Assembly (NCBI RefSeq): GCF_000210295.1
Contig: NC_026744.1
Span: 3,410,001 to 3,474,000 of the forward strand
Source: Trypanosoma brucei gambiense DAL972
Lineage: Eukaryota; Euglenozoa; Kinetoplastea; Trypanosomatida; Trypanosomatidae
Reading direction: 5' to 3'
DNA length: 64,000 nt
In this document: positions 19,657 to 31,967 of the stretch, one piece after another
Numbering within the stretch: the stretch's first letter is position 1
Layout of the letters: every line of letters begins with the position of its first letter
Notes under the pieces: generated by a model
What the model saw: the letters and a program-made list of their open reading frames with translations, nothing else
What the model was told of the DNA's origin: nothing
Databases searched by the model: none
Program-made: the position numbers and the translations under genes

Positions 19657-20994
19657 TCATTTGTTTGTCACCGCAGCCCGCTGACCTGCACAACCGGGGA
19701 CATACGGCAGATGGGCAAACGTTATACGAGACATCTGGCGGTAATATGCAGCATCTCTGTGCCGGGGTAGGCTTTCCTTCATGGACCCATCCGCTGCTGC
19801 ATTCCAACCAAGAGCCGTTTCCGTGAAACGGTCCCACTTGCTGACGGGCAAGTCGCGAAAACGTGAGTGTGTTGAGCGTTGCCGTCGGCTCATCCACTGC
19901 AAGAGCTGATCATTTTCGTCAGTGGCGGTTCCAAGGAGAGGCATCACTTCGTTGGATCGACTGTTCCTCGTCACCACGTGCCCCGGTCCGGCATCCATCC
20001 CGCATCTGCGGGCAACCGTCGACAAAGTCTTTAACATGTCGAGTTTATTCACTGTTCCATCCAGCCCCCCAGGGAGCATTCGATTAAGGGGAGGTCGAAG
20101 TCTCGTGGGGCTGGGTAAACGCGACACCCTGAATCTCGGAGGGTGACTCCCTTGGGTTTGCTGGTAAGGTTCCACTGCTACCTCCGATGGTGACATGCAT
20201 CGTGTCAGAGTGTAGACCGAGTCTTCAGCCTGCGAAGGAGCGGATAACGCGCCTGTCATCGACTCCCGCTGAAGCTTACGATAGTCCAACGCTAACTGCT
20301 GATAGTGCTTCACCGTTTCGCTTGCCTCTAAGCGATGGGCCTCGACTACCGTCATGGGGCGCGGCGGTTCAGGATACCGTATCGTACATAGTTTTTGTTG
20401 CAGAAACGGGTCGTAGCTAACCGGGTCAATAACGTCGAGAAATACACCACCTAACGCCGTTTTCTCCAGCCGATTGCACTCCGCAACATAACTTTCCATC
20501 ATCGCTTTTCTCACTTCCGACCGCATCTGAGCACTCTCATCATCGTATAACTGTTCTTCAATGAATTCTTGTATAGGCCGCAGCAATTCTTCCTCTCGCT
20601 GCCGACTAAGCCGCAACAACGCGCGGTGAGTGCGAAAGACTTCCCGCCGCTGGGCAGCACTACACATAGAAACCAGTTCCGCATGTCGTCGCCCAACCGC
20701 GCTCATGCGTTCTCTAAACTCCTTCATTTGCTGTTTCTGTTGTTCTTCAGCTAACTGTCGTTCACGCCGGGTCGCCATCGTCTGCTCCAAGCGGCGCCTC
20801 ACTTCATCTAGTTTCATTTGCTCCCGTTGGCGGGCGAGTGCAGCTTCCGCCTCACGTCTCGCCAAGCTCTCCTGCATTTGCCTCCCCTCATTCTCGATTA
20901 CGTGGCTCCAATCAGCCGCATTCATTAGCTGCGTGTAAAGCACCGGGTCGTGCACACGGATGCGGTGGCCGGAGCCCTGCTCTCCGTCCCCCAT
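19657..20994 (-). CDS. coiled-coil protein, unknown function
   Basis: From the ATG at 20994 (MGDGEQGSGHRIRVHDPVLY) this is 445 aa. Residues about 30-180 are almost entirely a charged coiled coil rich in Arg, Glu and Gln (such as 'RREAEAALARQREQMKLDEV'). A middle segment has 'GGVFLDVIDPVSYDPFLQQK' and 'RYPEPPRP', and the C-terminal 200 residues are Ser/Arg/Pro-rich and probably disordered, including 'RLPSPTRLRPPLNRMLPGG'. There is no catalytic motif, signal peptide or membrane span. Proteins of this build are often cytoskeletal or flagellar in trypanosomes, but I have no specific evidence. The frame continues upstream to a TTG at 21069, which I do not regard as a start. Confidence 0.75.
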   Translation of the reverse strand: MGDGEQGSGHRIRVHDPVLYTQLMNAADWSHVIENEGRQMQESLARREAEAALARQREQMKLDEVRRRLEQTMATRRERQLAEEQQKQQMKEFRERMSAVGRRHAELVSMCSAAQRREVFRTHRALLRLSRQREEELLRPIQEFIEEQLYDDESAQMRSEVRKAMMESYVAECNRLEKTALGGVFLDVIDPVSYDPFLQQKLCTIRYPEPPRPMTVVEAHRLEASETVKHYQQLALDYRKLQRESMTGALSAPSQAEDSVYTLTRCMSPSEVAVEPYQQTQGSHPPRFRVSRLPSPTRLRPPLNRMLPGGLDGTVNKLDMLKTLSTVARRCGMDAGPGHVVTRNSRSNEVMPLLGTATDENDQLLQWMSRRQRSTHSRFRDLPVSKWDRFTETALGWNAAADGSMKESLPRHRDAAYYRQMSRITFAHLPYVPGCAGQRAAVTNK

Positions 20995-22330
20995 AGGAGC
21001 TGAAATAAGTGACCACAGGAAATGTCTACGAAAGAAAAAAACTTTGGATAATTCTTGTAATCTTTGCAACCTTTACTTACCTCCTTTCGTTCACCTCTGT
21101 ATGATACAAGACGCAGAAGTAGATGGAAAACGAGGTATTACTGGGGAAAAAAGTTCATAACATAGCAACCAATGTGACCGTTTGGTTACGCAAGAAATGG
21201 CAGCAATGTTTTTAACCCAAGAAAAGGGTGCAACCGGTAATAGATCTATGCAACAAACTATAGCATTAACTCACATTAGTGGAGAGCCGCAGCGGTGCAT
21301 GCACTGGGGAGAAGGCAAACTAGTGTAGCTGCCCCAGCATCTACTAAATATGTATTACTGTTTGCTTTACCACTGTGAAGTCTGACCATCTCCCAGCAGA
21401 TATCAGCAGACCGTAACGCCATGAAGACATCGACTAGCACACGTTTCGTTGGAACCTCATCAGCGCGACACTCATGGAGGAGGAACAAGCCAACTCGCGC
21501 AAACTCAAAGAATAGGGACCTGTGAAGAGTTGGCACCCCACACACACACACACACGCTGCTGAAATCGTAGAAGGATTATGTGGCTGACCCGCCCTTACA
21601 GCAGCCTAAGTAATAAAAAGTAGTGGCTAACGCTTCATGATGTAACTGGAAAGTGTGCGGGCAACAAACCCTGAAGGAGGAAAAAGTGGGACAAGCAATA
21701 ACACCAATTGGACATGAGGAAGCAAGGTGAGCTGAAGCTCGCTACACAGCGACATAAGTGAATGTAGCCGCACGCAAGGATGTACGTGCGCAAGCAGGCA
21801 CAGAGGCCGATGCCCAACCACAGAAAAGTAAGGGAAACGAAAAAAAAAGACGAATGTTTGGAGTCAGAACGTACAAAGTGAAGAAGTAAAAAAACAAAAC
21901 CGTGAAACGTTGCGACCACGCGTGTCCGCAAGTACAAAAGCACACACAAGTATATTGGAACTGATGAGCGTGGACACCCAGCACACGTCAAAGCAAGAAG
22001 AACAAAACTGATGAAACAGATGTTATTAAGGTCACTGAATGCCGGAGTACAAATATACAGTGAAGTAGTGTTGCACCAAGCAACACTTCTCCTCCATTAT
22101 GGTTTTTTTCTGTGTACAAAAGCCCTCCCCCATAAAGAGGCTGTCTCCCGGCCCTAAAATTACAAAAATCAGATATACAGAGGTTGCCCTTCTCATCGCA
22201 CTTTCACCTCACTCTCATATATGTGTGCGTGCTTGGGTGAATTCGGAGCCGCTCTAACGGTACGGGCTCCCAACATGACTGACTTCACAAACACTCTAGA
22301 ACTTCACAAATACAAAGATACAAGAATTGG
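20995..22330. other. intergenic region, no gene seen
   Basis: 1.3 kb spacer with a CA tract near 21540-21555. A minus-strand frame at 21276-21551 starts inside this CA tract and has no family resemblance, so I do not call it. Confidence 0.65.
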
Positions 22331-23665
22331 TTACTTCTTACCTGCTCTCTTCCGCGTCGCAGCAGTCTGCCGCCCGGAAGCTGTTGAGCCTCTAGGGTGA
22401 GTAATACTTTTACTGTCTCCACCGACTGTGCCTCTTCGACCCCTTTCTCCCCTAACACCGCTGCCCCGGCCTCTGCTATTCGCACCAACCTTCGACTGCC
22501 GTTGTTGCTGTTGCTTCAGGGGCCTCTGAGCCTGGACAGCCTTCCTGGTTTGAGATCCCCTTCCGACTTGAGGAGCCTTTTTGGTCTGTGACACCTTTCT
22601 GCTGGCTGGACTCTTCCCGCTCCCTGATGCGGCCCGCGCAAACGACGCTGTTCGCATAGCGTTGTCCTTCCGTTCACCTCGGGCAGAGGCACCTCGAGCC
22701 CTTGAACCCGCATGCTTTTTGGTTTCTTTATTCGAGGCGGCCTTCAAAGACGGTGGCCTTCCTCTGCGCTTAGCGACGGTTCCCTCACTAGAGGTTGCTC
22801 TTTTTTGTCCTCTTCCGGGGCTCGGGACGTCGGCATACACTTCGGAAGAACTAATATCGTCATCCTCGGTGCTTGCATCATCTTCTTCAGGATCTTGCAG
22901 CTTTACAAACGTATCATCGGGTAATCGTGGCGTCTGCGTCCCGTTGTCTGCAATCTCACCGTCGTCACCGCAGCGGTGGCCAACATTGTCACCGTCATCC
23001 ACAATATCACCCGCAACACCCTTACCCACCTCGCCCCAATCGTCGGTCGCTGTTGCATAAGACACTACAGCGGCCGGTTGTACTGAGTGAGTGTGGACGC
23101 CGCTCTCCCTGGTGGCGCGGCGGACCATACGACTCACTTTCTCTTCACGAGCCTTCAGTCCCTCATGCAAAGCGGACATCTCATCCCCAAAACGGCGCTT
23201 CATTTCCGCAAGTTTGCGCTCTGCGTTCAACCGTTCCACGGAGGTGTGAAGTAACTCTTCTTCACACCGCAGCATGTGAACAAGGGGATCCTCAACCGGT
23301 TGCGGTACACCACCGTCTATCGCAGTAGCATCGCTGCACTTGTTAGCGCCGGTGCTGAAATAACTACGGTTGGCGTCGACAATGTATCCCCTTTCCCTTG
23401 CAATGTTGGAAACAATGGGCACGGAATTACCGTCCGCGGCAGTTGCTGTTAATGGCCGCAGCGGTTCCTGCAACGAGAGTTTCGATTGAGGCGACTGCTG
23501 TAGAGCACCCAAAGCGGCGTCCTCTCCTGAGCAAGATGGGTGTCTGTTGTCCCCTTGGGTAATGCCACCGGGCGCCTGTTGCAGTGTAGTCGTCTTCAGT
23601 GCCGCGAACAGCGGTACCAGTGCAACACGGGAGGGAGCCACACGACGGATGAGCGAGGGGAGCAT
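22331..23665 (-). CDS. basic AT-hook protein with presequence-like N-terminus, candidate kinetoplast DNA-binding protein
   Basis: The 444-aa protein has four visible parts. The N-terminus (MLPSLIRRVAPSRVALVPLF) is an Arg/Ser/hydrophobic presequence-like helix without acidic residues. Residues 125-185 form a short charged coiled coil. Residues 205-280 are acidic (many Asp/Glu). The C-terminal 160 residues are strongly basic with Lys, Arg, Ser, Ala and Gly, beginning with 'AKRRGRPPSLKAA' (299-305), a canonical AT-hook core RGRP. The acidic-then-basic build resembles histone-H1-like or HMG-type DNA-binding tails. Mitochondrial import plus DNA binding would make it a kinetoplast-associated protein; this is inference, and a nuclear role cannot be excluded. 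I do not recognise a named family. Confidence 0.75.
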   Translation of the reverse strand: MLPSLIRRVAPSRVALVPLFAALKTTTLQQAPGGITQGDNRHPSCSGEDAALGALQQSPQSKLSLQEPLRPLTATAADGNSVPIVSNIARERGYIVDANRSYFSTGANKCSDATAIDGGVPQPVEDPLVHMLRCEEELLHTSVERLNAERKLAEMKRRFGDEMSALHEGLKAREEKVSRMVRRATRESGVHTHSVQPAAVVSYATATDDWGEVGKGVAGDIVDDGDNVGHRCGDDGEIADNGTQTPRLPDDTFVKLQDPEEDDASTEDDDISSSEVYADVPSPGRGQKRATSSEGTVAKRRGRPPSLKAASNKETKKHAGSRARGASARGERKDNAMRTASFARAASGSGKSPASRKVSQTKKAPQVGRGSQTRKAVQAQRPLKQQQQRQSKVGANSRGRGSGVRGERGRRGTVGGDSKSITHPRGSTASGRQTAATRKRAGKK

Positions 23666-25364
23666 TGCTCAACCGAAAGAAGGGAAGAGGGTAACAGAGA
23701 ATAACGACGAGTACGCAAAAAAAAAAAAAACAATTAGCTATAAAATTTAAATAGATTACAAAGCGAATGGGGACCGTCTACTACTCACCCACTTTAGAAG
23801 TTTGAGTCCGTGCACCAGCTCAAGTAACCGGCACGCGTTCCCTCAAATGCCCTTCTTCTCCCCACTTGCCAAAAGATGAACCCTTTTCCAATTAACTACC
23901 TTTTCCTTTATGTCAATGATTGACAAAGAATTGCAAGTTTGCTTCCCAAGTTAGCCTCGTACGTCAAACTCTCCTTGGTCCCGCTGGCCCAGTCAAAATA
24001 GCTCGTGTGAACCTTGCAAACACCTTAACAACCGAAGAGCGAGTGATTGAGTCGATGTGGGTTTGGGCGAAAGCGAATGTCACGTGCCAGCACAGCCCAC
24101 TATTTGTCGCTACAGGAAAATGAACGATAAAAACAAAAACATAAGATTCAAGAGGAAATGAAGCTAATATTCGTGGAGAATCGTTGCATAACAAATCGGC
24201 GGAACACAAAACGATTTGCGGGTACAAAAAAGGAGGAAAATCAGAGCACTCGAACACGCGAATGCAGAAAGGAGGGAGCACGATAGCGACCAAAAATAAG
24301 AGCAATAAGAAAAGAATATGCATACGTATCCCATCCTCTTCTCGCGCGCTGGAGTGGTATGTACGCGAAGGGGTTGAGATACGTATGCGCATCATCAGTG
24401 GGGCACGGTGACTCCTCAACAGGAAACCGGTGAGGTGCACGCAAATGTCAATGCCAGAAGCGATTAGTGGAATGAAGAAGAGAATTGTTAGAATAGAAAA
24501 GGCAAGTACACTTGCATACTTTTCTCTCTTTCACGTGATCCTTCCCATCACTCCACAGTAACACTACCCTTACCAAACCATTCACCGTCGCGACATGTTA
24601 CCCGACACAAATACGAACCGATCCCTCCACGGAGCAAAATAACTCGAAAGAAAAAGTATCATTACCGTAGTGACAACGCACTATCAAATTCTGGAAAGCA
24701 ACGATTGACATGTTGACCAACAGAAACGAAGATCAATGTCAACAAATAATTAAAAAATCTGTTTACTCACTCATTTCAACCTATCCCAACGCTCGCCTTT
24801 ATTCCCCTTCTCATATTTTTCCTTTCATCTTCAATCCAAGCGCACTGGCGCGCAATGATGTTTTTACAGTGAAATCACCCCTCCTCCTCCTCCCCGCGCG
24901 CCCCTCATGTTTTCATAGTGTGACCGAAGGGAAAAGAAAAGACACGTAACTGCATCACGTATGAGAAATCCCATCCTTATGGACGGATACACATGCCGCT
25001 CACTTTTTCGCAGGTACTACAAAATGCTACCACGGCAAAGTGTACCCACACAACAGTTTTTATTTTATGAAACTGTTTATCCCCTTACTTCTGTACCGTA
25101 ACGGGAGAAGAACAAAACCCCCACCTCAAAACCGTTATCATTCCTACACAGAGGCGCAGGTGGGTGAATAGAAAACAGCTTCCCTCTTCAAAAGCAATAC
25201 CACATATCATTACTAATGACAGTAAAGGCACAGGTGGGCAAAGGCAGCAGAGCTGACGCCAGGCCTGCCGCCCGTGAAATAGGCAGCCCCCAATTCTGTG
25301 TTGATGTTGGTGGTTCTCTGAGGTTCCGCGCTGGCATAACAGTGATACATTCACTACCATATCA
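23666..25364. other. intergenic region, no gene seen
   Basis: 1.7 kb AT-rich spacer between the flippase and AT-hook genes. A 158-codon minus-strand frame at 23964-24440 begins with GTG and is hydrophobic but shows no family feature; I treat it as UTR. Confidence 0.65.
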
Positions 25365-28300
25365 TTACCTTGTCCGCGAGCGCTCCCGCAACAGTTTAAC
25401 CTTTGCAAGGTGTTCTCCCTTGTATGGCGACTCCCACGCTGCTCTCATAGCCCGCTCCCCGTTAAGCCATGGCTTAAACAGCTCGATATATGCGTTGCTT
25501 CCCATAATGTACATGACGTATATCCCGAAGCAGAGAAGCAACATGAGCCACAACTTAATGTTTCCCACTAGCTCTATCGCCACGTAAACGCACCTGTTCG
25601 AGCCAAATACGTTTGGTAGAGCCGAGTAGAAAAGCGTCAAAAACGGAATAGCAATAAAACACAGCGCAAGAACCGCAACAGTGATAAGGTTATAGCACAC
25701 AATAGCGGACGCTGCGCGCAGATTAACCAAAAAAAGCAACAAGATGAAATATAGAGTACCGTAATCCTCCACTGAGCCGCTCCGATACGGATGAAGCGCA
25801 TCATCATCACCCAAAACGTAGTAGGTAAGTACAAATAATAAGACTCCGAGTAGCACGCCATCAACAAACCACTTGATAAAATAACCCCACCTAAAGAACA
25901 TGTTCTCCCTGGACAAAGGAGGGTACAGCGACGGCAGAGACTCTGCCAACTCATCCTCCACATCTTTGTCGTACACCCCCATCAAAACTGGCTGAAGTGA
26001 ACAATACACAAGATTGAAAAAAGTAATAAGCCACGAATCGATTAATACCATACCGGAGAAACCACTAGAAATAGTGTAGACAACGATAGCGGACGTGAGA
26101 AAGGCATTCTTATGCAAACTGTACACGAGACAATGAGCATCGCGGTAAAGTGAAAAGCGACCGTGAACCATGAGTAGCCGCTTCAGGAATCTGAATTTGG
26201 GAATCGCATAGTCACTCGCCAACTCGGCCTGCGAGCCCTCGAGCCCCATGATACCAATACCAACACTGCTCTCTTGTATCATAGAAACGTCATTAGCACC
26301 GTCACCAATCGCCAACGCAACGCCCCCAGTATTCTCCTGGAAAAGCTTCACTATCTTTGCCTTCTGAAGCGGCGTCATACGGCAGCACACAGCGCTACGA
26401 CACCGCATACCAATAGAGAAAAATTCGCGTGTGAGGTCTGCATCACAGAAAATGGCGTCTAACGTCAGCCCGTCTACCACTAGCACCATCTTGTGAGTAT
26501 CTTTACCGTACTGTTCCTCTGCGCTATCACACTTATTTGAGGCAGCAGAAAGTTGTGATCGAAGCACTTCTCGTATACGCTCACTCTTCAACTCCGTTTG
26601 CAGATCTGTGGTACCAGATAATTGGCTGCAAACATCGAGATGATGCACCATATCCTCACAGCCCGATTCGATGATGCCGCTAGTGCATGCGATCGTCACA
26701 GCAGTCTCCCGCTTGTCTCCCGTAAGCATCCACACCACGATATCGGCTTGCATAAGAAACTTTACCGTCTCCGGAACATCCTCCTGCAGCTCATCGGATA
26801 CAGCCGTAGTTCCAATCAGGTCAACATCCTTCTCTAGCAGCGCGTAGACTTCATGCAATGCCTCGTCGCGATCGTTCAAGCGACACTGCGCCTCATTAAA
26901 TTTGACCAGCCAATCCCGTGCCTCCTCCTCCGATACCCACCGCTGACCAAGGACAAGTGTTCGTAGGCCCTTCTTGGCAACCGAATCTATTTCCACTTCA
27001 AAAAGATCCTTCAAATCAATGTTCCGTGGGTTTTGTTTGTTCATGATAGACATCATGCTGCTATCCGCACCCTTCACGAGCAACAGAAAGGGAAGCTTCT
27101 TCCCTCTAGCATTGGAATCCACGGGACGGTCTTTTCTATCCTCTTCCACCGTCACTGGATGCGTTGGATCACCTTTTTGATCCCCTAGAACCTTCATTGT
27201 CTTGTGTTGGCCCGATGACCTCGTTGGGGTCTCCCACGCCCGAGCAAAGCTTGGAGACGTCTGTGTTTCCTGAACCTTTCGGTGGTAACTTATTCGCACA
27301 TTGTCCTGAGTACCTGTAGAGGCATTATCCATATCCGGACAACGACTTAAAAGCACGCTCATCAATTTTCTTTGAGATGTGAACTGAAGCTCTGCAACAA
27401 CCTCGTAGCACATCACCTTCTGCACAACTTTCACAAAAACATGTTTGGAAGTTCTTCCCTGCAGCGCGAAAAGGTTGTCGCGAGCCGCACACACCAACGC
27501 AACTTCATCCAGTGACTGCCCTTCGTATATCTTTGACTCGTCCCTAAACTCTCTCACCTTTCTAGACATTGTGAGAGAGCGCTCATGCATAAGCGCATCA
27601 TTGTGGCACGTCATGCGCCATGACGCACTGCCAGTGTGACCATGCAAGAAACGCCCAACACCAGTCGATGGGGAGGCGCCGAAGACGGAACCGCTTCCGG
27701 GGGTTATGCTTGACACCCGACGGTGACACACCATCTCAACCGCGTCAGTTGTGCCACTGCACCCCATTATTCGATTATTATTCGGTAATGTGGCATCTGC
27801 CGCAGATGGGCGACGCGTGAAGGCGTGCTGGGAGCCTGGGGGAAGTGAGCCACCAAGGACCGAATGACCGCTCGCCGCCGCTGCTTCCACGGCTGCGGCA
27901 ACCGCTGATTCCACCTCAGGTCTGTCAAAACAGACAACGCTGTGGCAAAGCGACAAGTTGCGTAGGTACCGGAAAAGTGGTTCCTTTTCCATCGCCTCCT
28001 CATCGAAGTCGAATCGCCCCTGTTGGGGAACCTGACGGCGTTCCAAGGCATCAGTAGTCATAATGGGCTCCCCAACGGCTGGAGGTACACTGAGGCGTCG
28101 GGCCTCAACGAGCCGAAGGAATGCTTCGCCAAGTGCCCCTGGTCTTTCCTTCTCGTCATGCCGTTCGGTCGCTGTACAACCACCAACATAAGTCATAACG
28201 TTCTCCGTTAGGGTTCCAGTCTTATCTGTGAAAACGTATCTGACGTACGCTAGCTGCGAGTTCAGGCAAGATGTCTTTGGCCTAGAGTAGCGCAGTACGC

Positions 28301-30074
28301 CCTTGAACTCATCGTAGCTCGCCATGCGTCTGTCATTTGCGATGAGATACAGTTGAAGCACTTTGTTGAGTTCCATCGTAACATACAACGAAATTGGAAT
28401 GAGGAATGAAAGAAGAATGAAATTTGTCAGGTACATGAGGGCAAAGTATTTTGACCCCCCATACCTACTCAGGGCCCATTGGATGTACCACGTGGTATGG
28501 CCGCTTCCCGCTCCCTCAAGTCCGTTGAGTCTTTCAGCGCGCCAATGCACCGACATTGTGCATAGAGTTATCAAAGCTGTTTGATGCACGAACAGAAGGA
28601 TGATGTTGATAAGGTTGATTCGGCGGGAAGTTAAGGATGATTTTTCCCCCTTGCTTTTGAGATTGAGCAGCATCTTGGTATTTTTCCCCGTGTAGACAAC
28701 GGCGCAAAGAACCCACTCAGTGTTTCGAATAATGCAACCACGGGGTAGAAACTGATCAATGGAAAGAGACACGACGCTCCCACATCGTAGGCGCAGCTGC
28801 CCAATCCATGAGTGTAAGTCTGGGCATGGCGTCGCCCCGCGTAACAAAACGCCCTTAAAATCCCCATCTCCCCGTGCGTCGTTCAATACGCCGTTTCCAT
28901 CATTTGCCAACGCGACAGCAGAGCCAGGAGCACCCGCCCTTGGGTAAATATTGGAAGCAGTACCAGCGGCGAAGGGGTTTGAGCTTGAGCATAATCCAGA
29001 AGGCCCCCCCCGCACCCGGTCGCGTATATCCGACGTTTCAACAGTGCTTGACGGCACACGATCATCACATTCAGTGATGGTGCGCTCCTTACTTGAAAGT
29101 TCCAGCGTGTTGCACACACTTCCCCGCGTCTCCAACGGTGTGGGTGTAGCGGTACTGGTGCGCCCGTGCCCTCCTTCCGTTCCCTTCTTTGAAGTTTGCT
29201 CCGCAAAGGATTGAGTTACGTTCGTCGGTGGCGGAAGCTCCACACTCTGCGGCGTACCATCTTCCACCTCGGTCACCTCGACATCACGAAAGGCCGACGA
29301 AGCGCGAGCCCGCTGACCCGACGTACCCCCTGAGGTCCTCCCATTCTCTGTAAGAACATTCTGAGAAATGGCTCCTTTGCCGTTATCACCACCGCGGCTA
29401 TCACATCGCTTCCACCCAACCAAGCTGCCGTTGTTCAAGAAGTGTGCACACGTGGCAGCATCTGGCAAACAACCCTCAATAATATCCTCAACTGTCCCAA
29501 GTGCCTTTATCGTTTCTGGTTTTGCACGCCGTGTTTTAGCATTTGTCTCGCCATCAAGATTGGACGTTTCAATATATGTCACGCCATCCACCAGTGAGGT
29601 GTTCAACACAACTGCATCAGCCGGCACCACATCCCCAAGTCCGCAAAGTATAACATCGCCAGCGCGCACATCACGGGATGGAACAGAAACAAAGTCGGAG
29701 CCACGGAGCACCTGCACGCCCACTGAGTTCACGAGTTTGTCAGACTTCCGACGCTTGCCATCCTCCCAAAGGTCCTTCCACATCCCAACCCCAACCACGA
29801 TACACAGGGGCAACAGGGTACTGAGTGGGTTTACCGGACTCACAACGGGAATCATGGTGATGATGGTAACAAAAAGGAAGTATATATTCGATACGCATCG
29901 AAACTGGTTAAGCAAACTCTTCGGTATGCATGTAGCCAGAGTATATTTTGATGTGCGCACGTAGTTGGAGGGAAACCTACGCGCCGCGTTGAGGTCACCC
30001 CTCAAAATATTAACTTCCACAAATGACCGTGCATGATCGGCATTTTCCACTCCAACGTTACTATTATCCGCCAT
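25365..30074 (-). CDS. P4-type ATPase, phospholipid flippase
   Basis: This 1569-aa protein (ATG at 30074, MADNSNVGV) has the full P4-ATPase set. It has 'YVRTSKYTLATCIPKSLLNQ' at the N-terminus, 'ETSNLDGETNAKTRRA' (the actuator DGET loop), 'LIPISLYVTMEL' in the membrane domain, 'VFTDKTGTLTENV' (phosphorylated Asp, coding near 28205-28240), 'GQSLDEVALVCAA', 'WMLTGDKRETAVTIA' and 'AIGDGANDVSMIQ' (near 26270-26310). The C-terminus has the expected run of membrane helices with 'EDELAESLPSLYPPLSREN'. Such pumps move aminophospholipids from the outer to the cytosolic leaflet, usually with a CDC50 subunit that is not in this window. The protein is several hundred residues longer than typical P4-ATPases because of large Ser/Thr/Gly-rich, probably disordered insertions in the actuator region and in the nucleotide-binding domain. 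Confidence 0.95.
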   Translation of the reverse strand: MADNSNVGVENADHARSFVEVNILRGDLNAARRFPSNYVRTSKYTLATCIPKSLLNQFRCVSNIYFLFVTIITMIPVVSPVNPLSTLLPLCIVVGVGMWKDLWEDGKRRKSDKLVNSVGVQVLRGSDFVSVPSRDVRAGDVILCGLGDVVPADAVVLNTSLVDGVTYIETSNLDGETNAKTRRAKPETIKALGTVEDIIEGCLPDAATCAHFLNNGSLVGWKRCDSRGGDNGKGAISQNVLTENGRTSGGTSGQRARASSAFRDVEVTEVEDGTPQSVELPPPTNVTQSFAEQTSKKGTEGGHGRTSTATPTPLETRGSVCNTLELSSKERTITECDDRVPSSTVETSDIRDRVRGGPSGLCSSSNPFAAGTASNIYPRAGAPGSAVALANDGNGVLNDARGDGDFKGVLLRGATPCPDLHSWIGQLRLRCGSVVSLSIDQFLPRGCIIRNTEWVLCAVVYTGKNTKMLLNLKSKGEKSSLTSRRINLINIILLFVHQTALITLCTMSVHWRAERLNGLEGAGSGHTTWYIQWALSRYGGSKYFALMYLTNFILLSFLIPISLYVTMELNKVLQLYLIANDRRMASYDEFKGVLRYSRPKTSCLNSQLAYVRYVFTDKTGTLTENVMTYVGGCTATERHDEKERPGALGEAFLRLVEARRLSVPPAVGEPIMTTDALERRQVPQQGRFDFDEEAMEKEPLFRYLRNLSLCHSVVCFDRPEVESAVAAAVEAAAASGHSVLGGSLPPGSQHAFTRRPSAADATLPNNNRIMGCSGTTDAVEMVCHRRVSSITPGSGSVFGASPSTGVGRFLHGHTGSASWRMTCHNDALMHERSLTMSRKVREFRDESKIYEGQSLDEVALVCAARDNLFALQGRTSKHVFVKVVQKVMCYEVVAELQFTSQRKLMSVLLSRCPDMDNASTGTQDNVRISYHRKVQETQTSPSFARAWETPTRSSGQHKTMKVLGDQKGDPTHPVTVEEDRKDRPVDSNARGKKLPFLLLVKGADSSMMSIMNKQNPRNIDLKDLFEVEIDSVAKKGLRTLVLGQRWVSEEEARDWLVKFNEAQCRLNDRDEALHEVYALLEKDVDLIGTTAVSDELQEDVPETVKFLMQADIVVWMLTGDKRETAVTIACTSGIIESGCEDMVHHLDVCSQLSGTTDLQTELKSERIREVLRSQLSAASNKCDSAEEQYGKDTHKMVLVVDGLTLDAIFCDADLTREFFSIGMRCRSAVCCRMTPLQKAKIVKLFQENTGGVALAIGDGANDVSMIQESSVGIGIMGLEGSQAELASDYAIPKFRFLKRLLMVHGRFSLYRDAHCLVYSLHKNAFLTSAIVVYTISSGFSGMVLIDSWLITFFNLVYCSLQPVLMGVYDKDVEDELAESLPSLYPPLSRENMFFRWGYFIKWFVDGVLLGVLLFVLTYYVLGDDDALHPYRSGSVEDYGTLYFILLLFLVNLRAASAIVCYNLITVAVLALCFIAIPFLTLFYSALPNVFGSNRCVYVAIELVGNIKLWLMLLLCFGIYVMYIMGSNAYIELFKPWLNGERAMRAAWESPYKGEHLAKVKLLRERSRTR

Positions 30075-30969
30075 AGCTGTCAAAAAATGTTGGTAACACT
30101 GCTCTCAATCACTTTAACCGAGCAAAAATTAAATAAAGCTATCCCACAAGGACAAATTTCCTTCCTGAGTCCAGCTTCTTCCTGCGTCCCTCCACGAACA
30201 GACAACGAGTGAGTTCCTCTCGGTCACAGCACGCACACAAACTACAACAATATATATAGAGTTAACCACTTACGCTTATTAGAACGTAACTCTCCTCACA
30301 CCCAAACAAACAAAACACGATACCGCGTTACCTGCGATATCACGGAGAGTTGGCTGCTAAGACACCTTCTCACTCGACTTACTCTCGCTCCTCTAATATT
30401 CCTGTGATCGAAAATATTCTCCACCAACTTTATGATTGCTCACTGAGTGCAGTGAAACGCCTGCAGCTTTTACTGCACCTTAGATGTGGAGTGAATATCT
30501 TGCAGCGGCTCCCTCAACCTTCTTGTGCTCCTGGGACGAACAATAAGCCGTGAGAAACTTTGTGCGTTCACTTAAGAGTTGGAGGCTGACGGAGTAACAC
30601 AACGTCGAATAGAGAGAGAGCTTCGCAAAGCCGTGAGTGCAGAGAAGGTAAATACCGCAAAGTATCTGATCCTATAATTAACAATACCTCTAAGTGATGA
30701 CTGTGGTACTCCCCTAAAAAGGTACAGATGGTTTCACAGACCACGGTGAAACAACTAGATACCTGAAACAACAGGAACGAAGGCAGAATTTGGAAGAATT
30801 TTTTGTAAGCCGAAGCGAATGATAAGGCAATGGTAACCAACAGAAATACAAAACATCAACATGTCAGGTCAATAAAAACATAAAGACCACTGTCAGTGAA
30901 CGAAATAAATAAATAAAACTTTAACAAGATAATCCGCAGATAACCGCTAAGCATGAAGTGATAGGTACA
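30075..30969. other. intergenic region, no gene seen
   Basis: 895 bp between the ubiquitin-L40 and flippase genes, with a TATATATA tract near 30250. Nothing gene-like. Confidence 0.7.

Positions 30970-31967
<998 letters not shown>

Noticed and set aside
21276..21551. 91-codon minus-strand frame starting in a CA tract.
   Set aside because: No ATG at the start, no homology, and it begins within a microsatellite.
23964..24440. 158-codon hydrophobic minus-strand frame.
   Set aside because: Begins with GTG, shows no family motif, and sits in a UTR-like AT-rich spacer.
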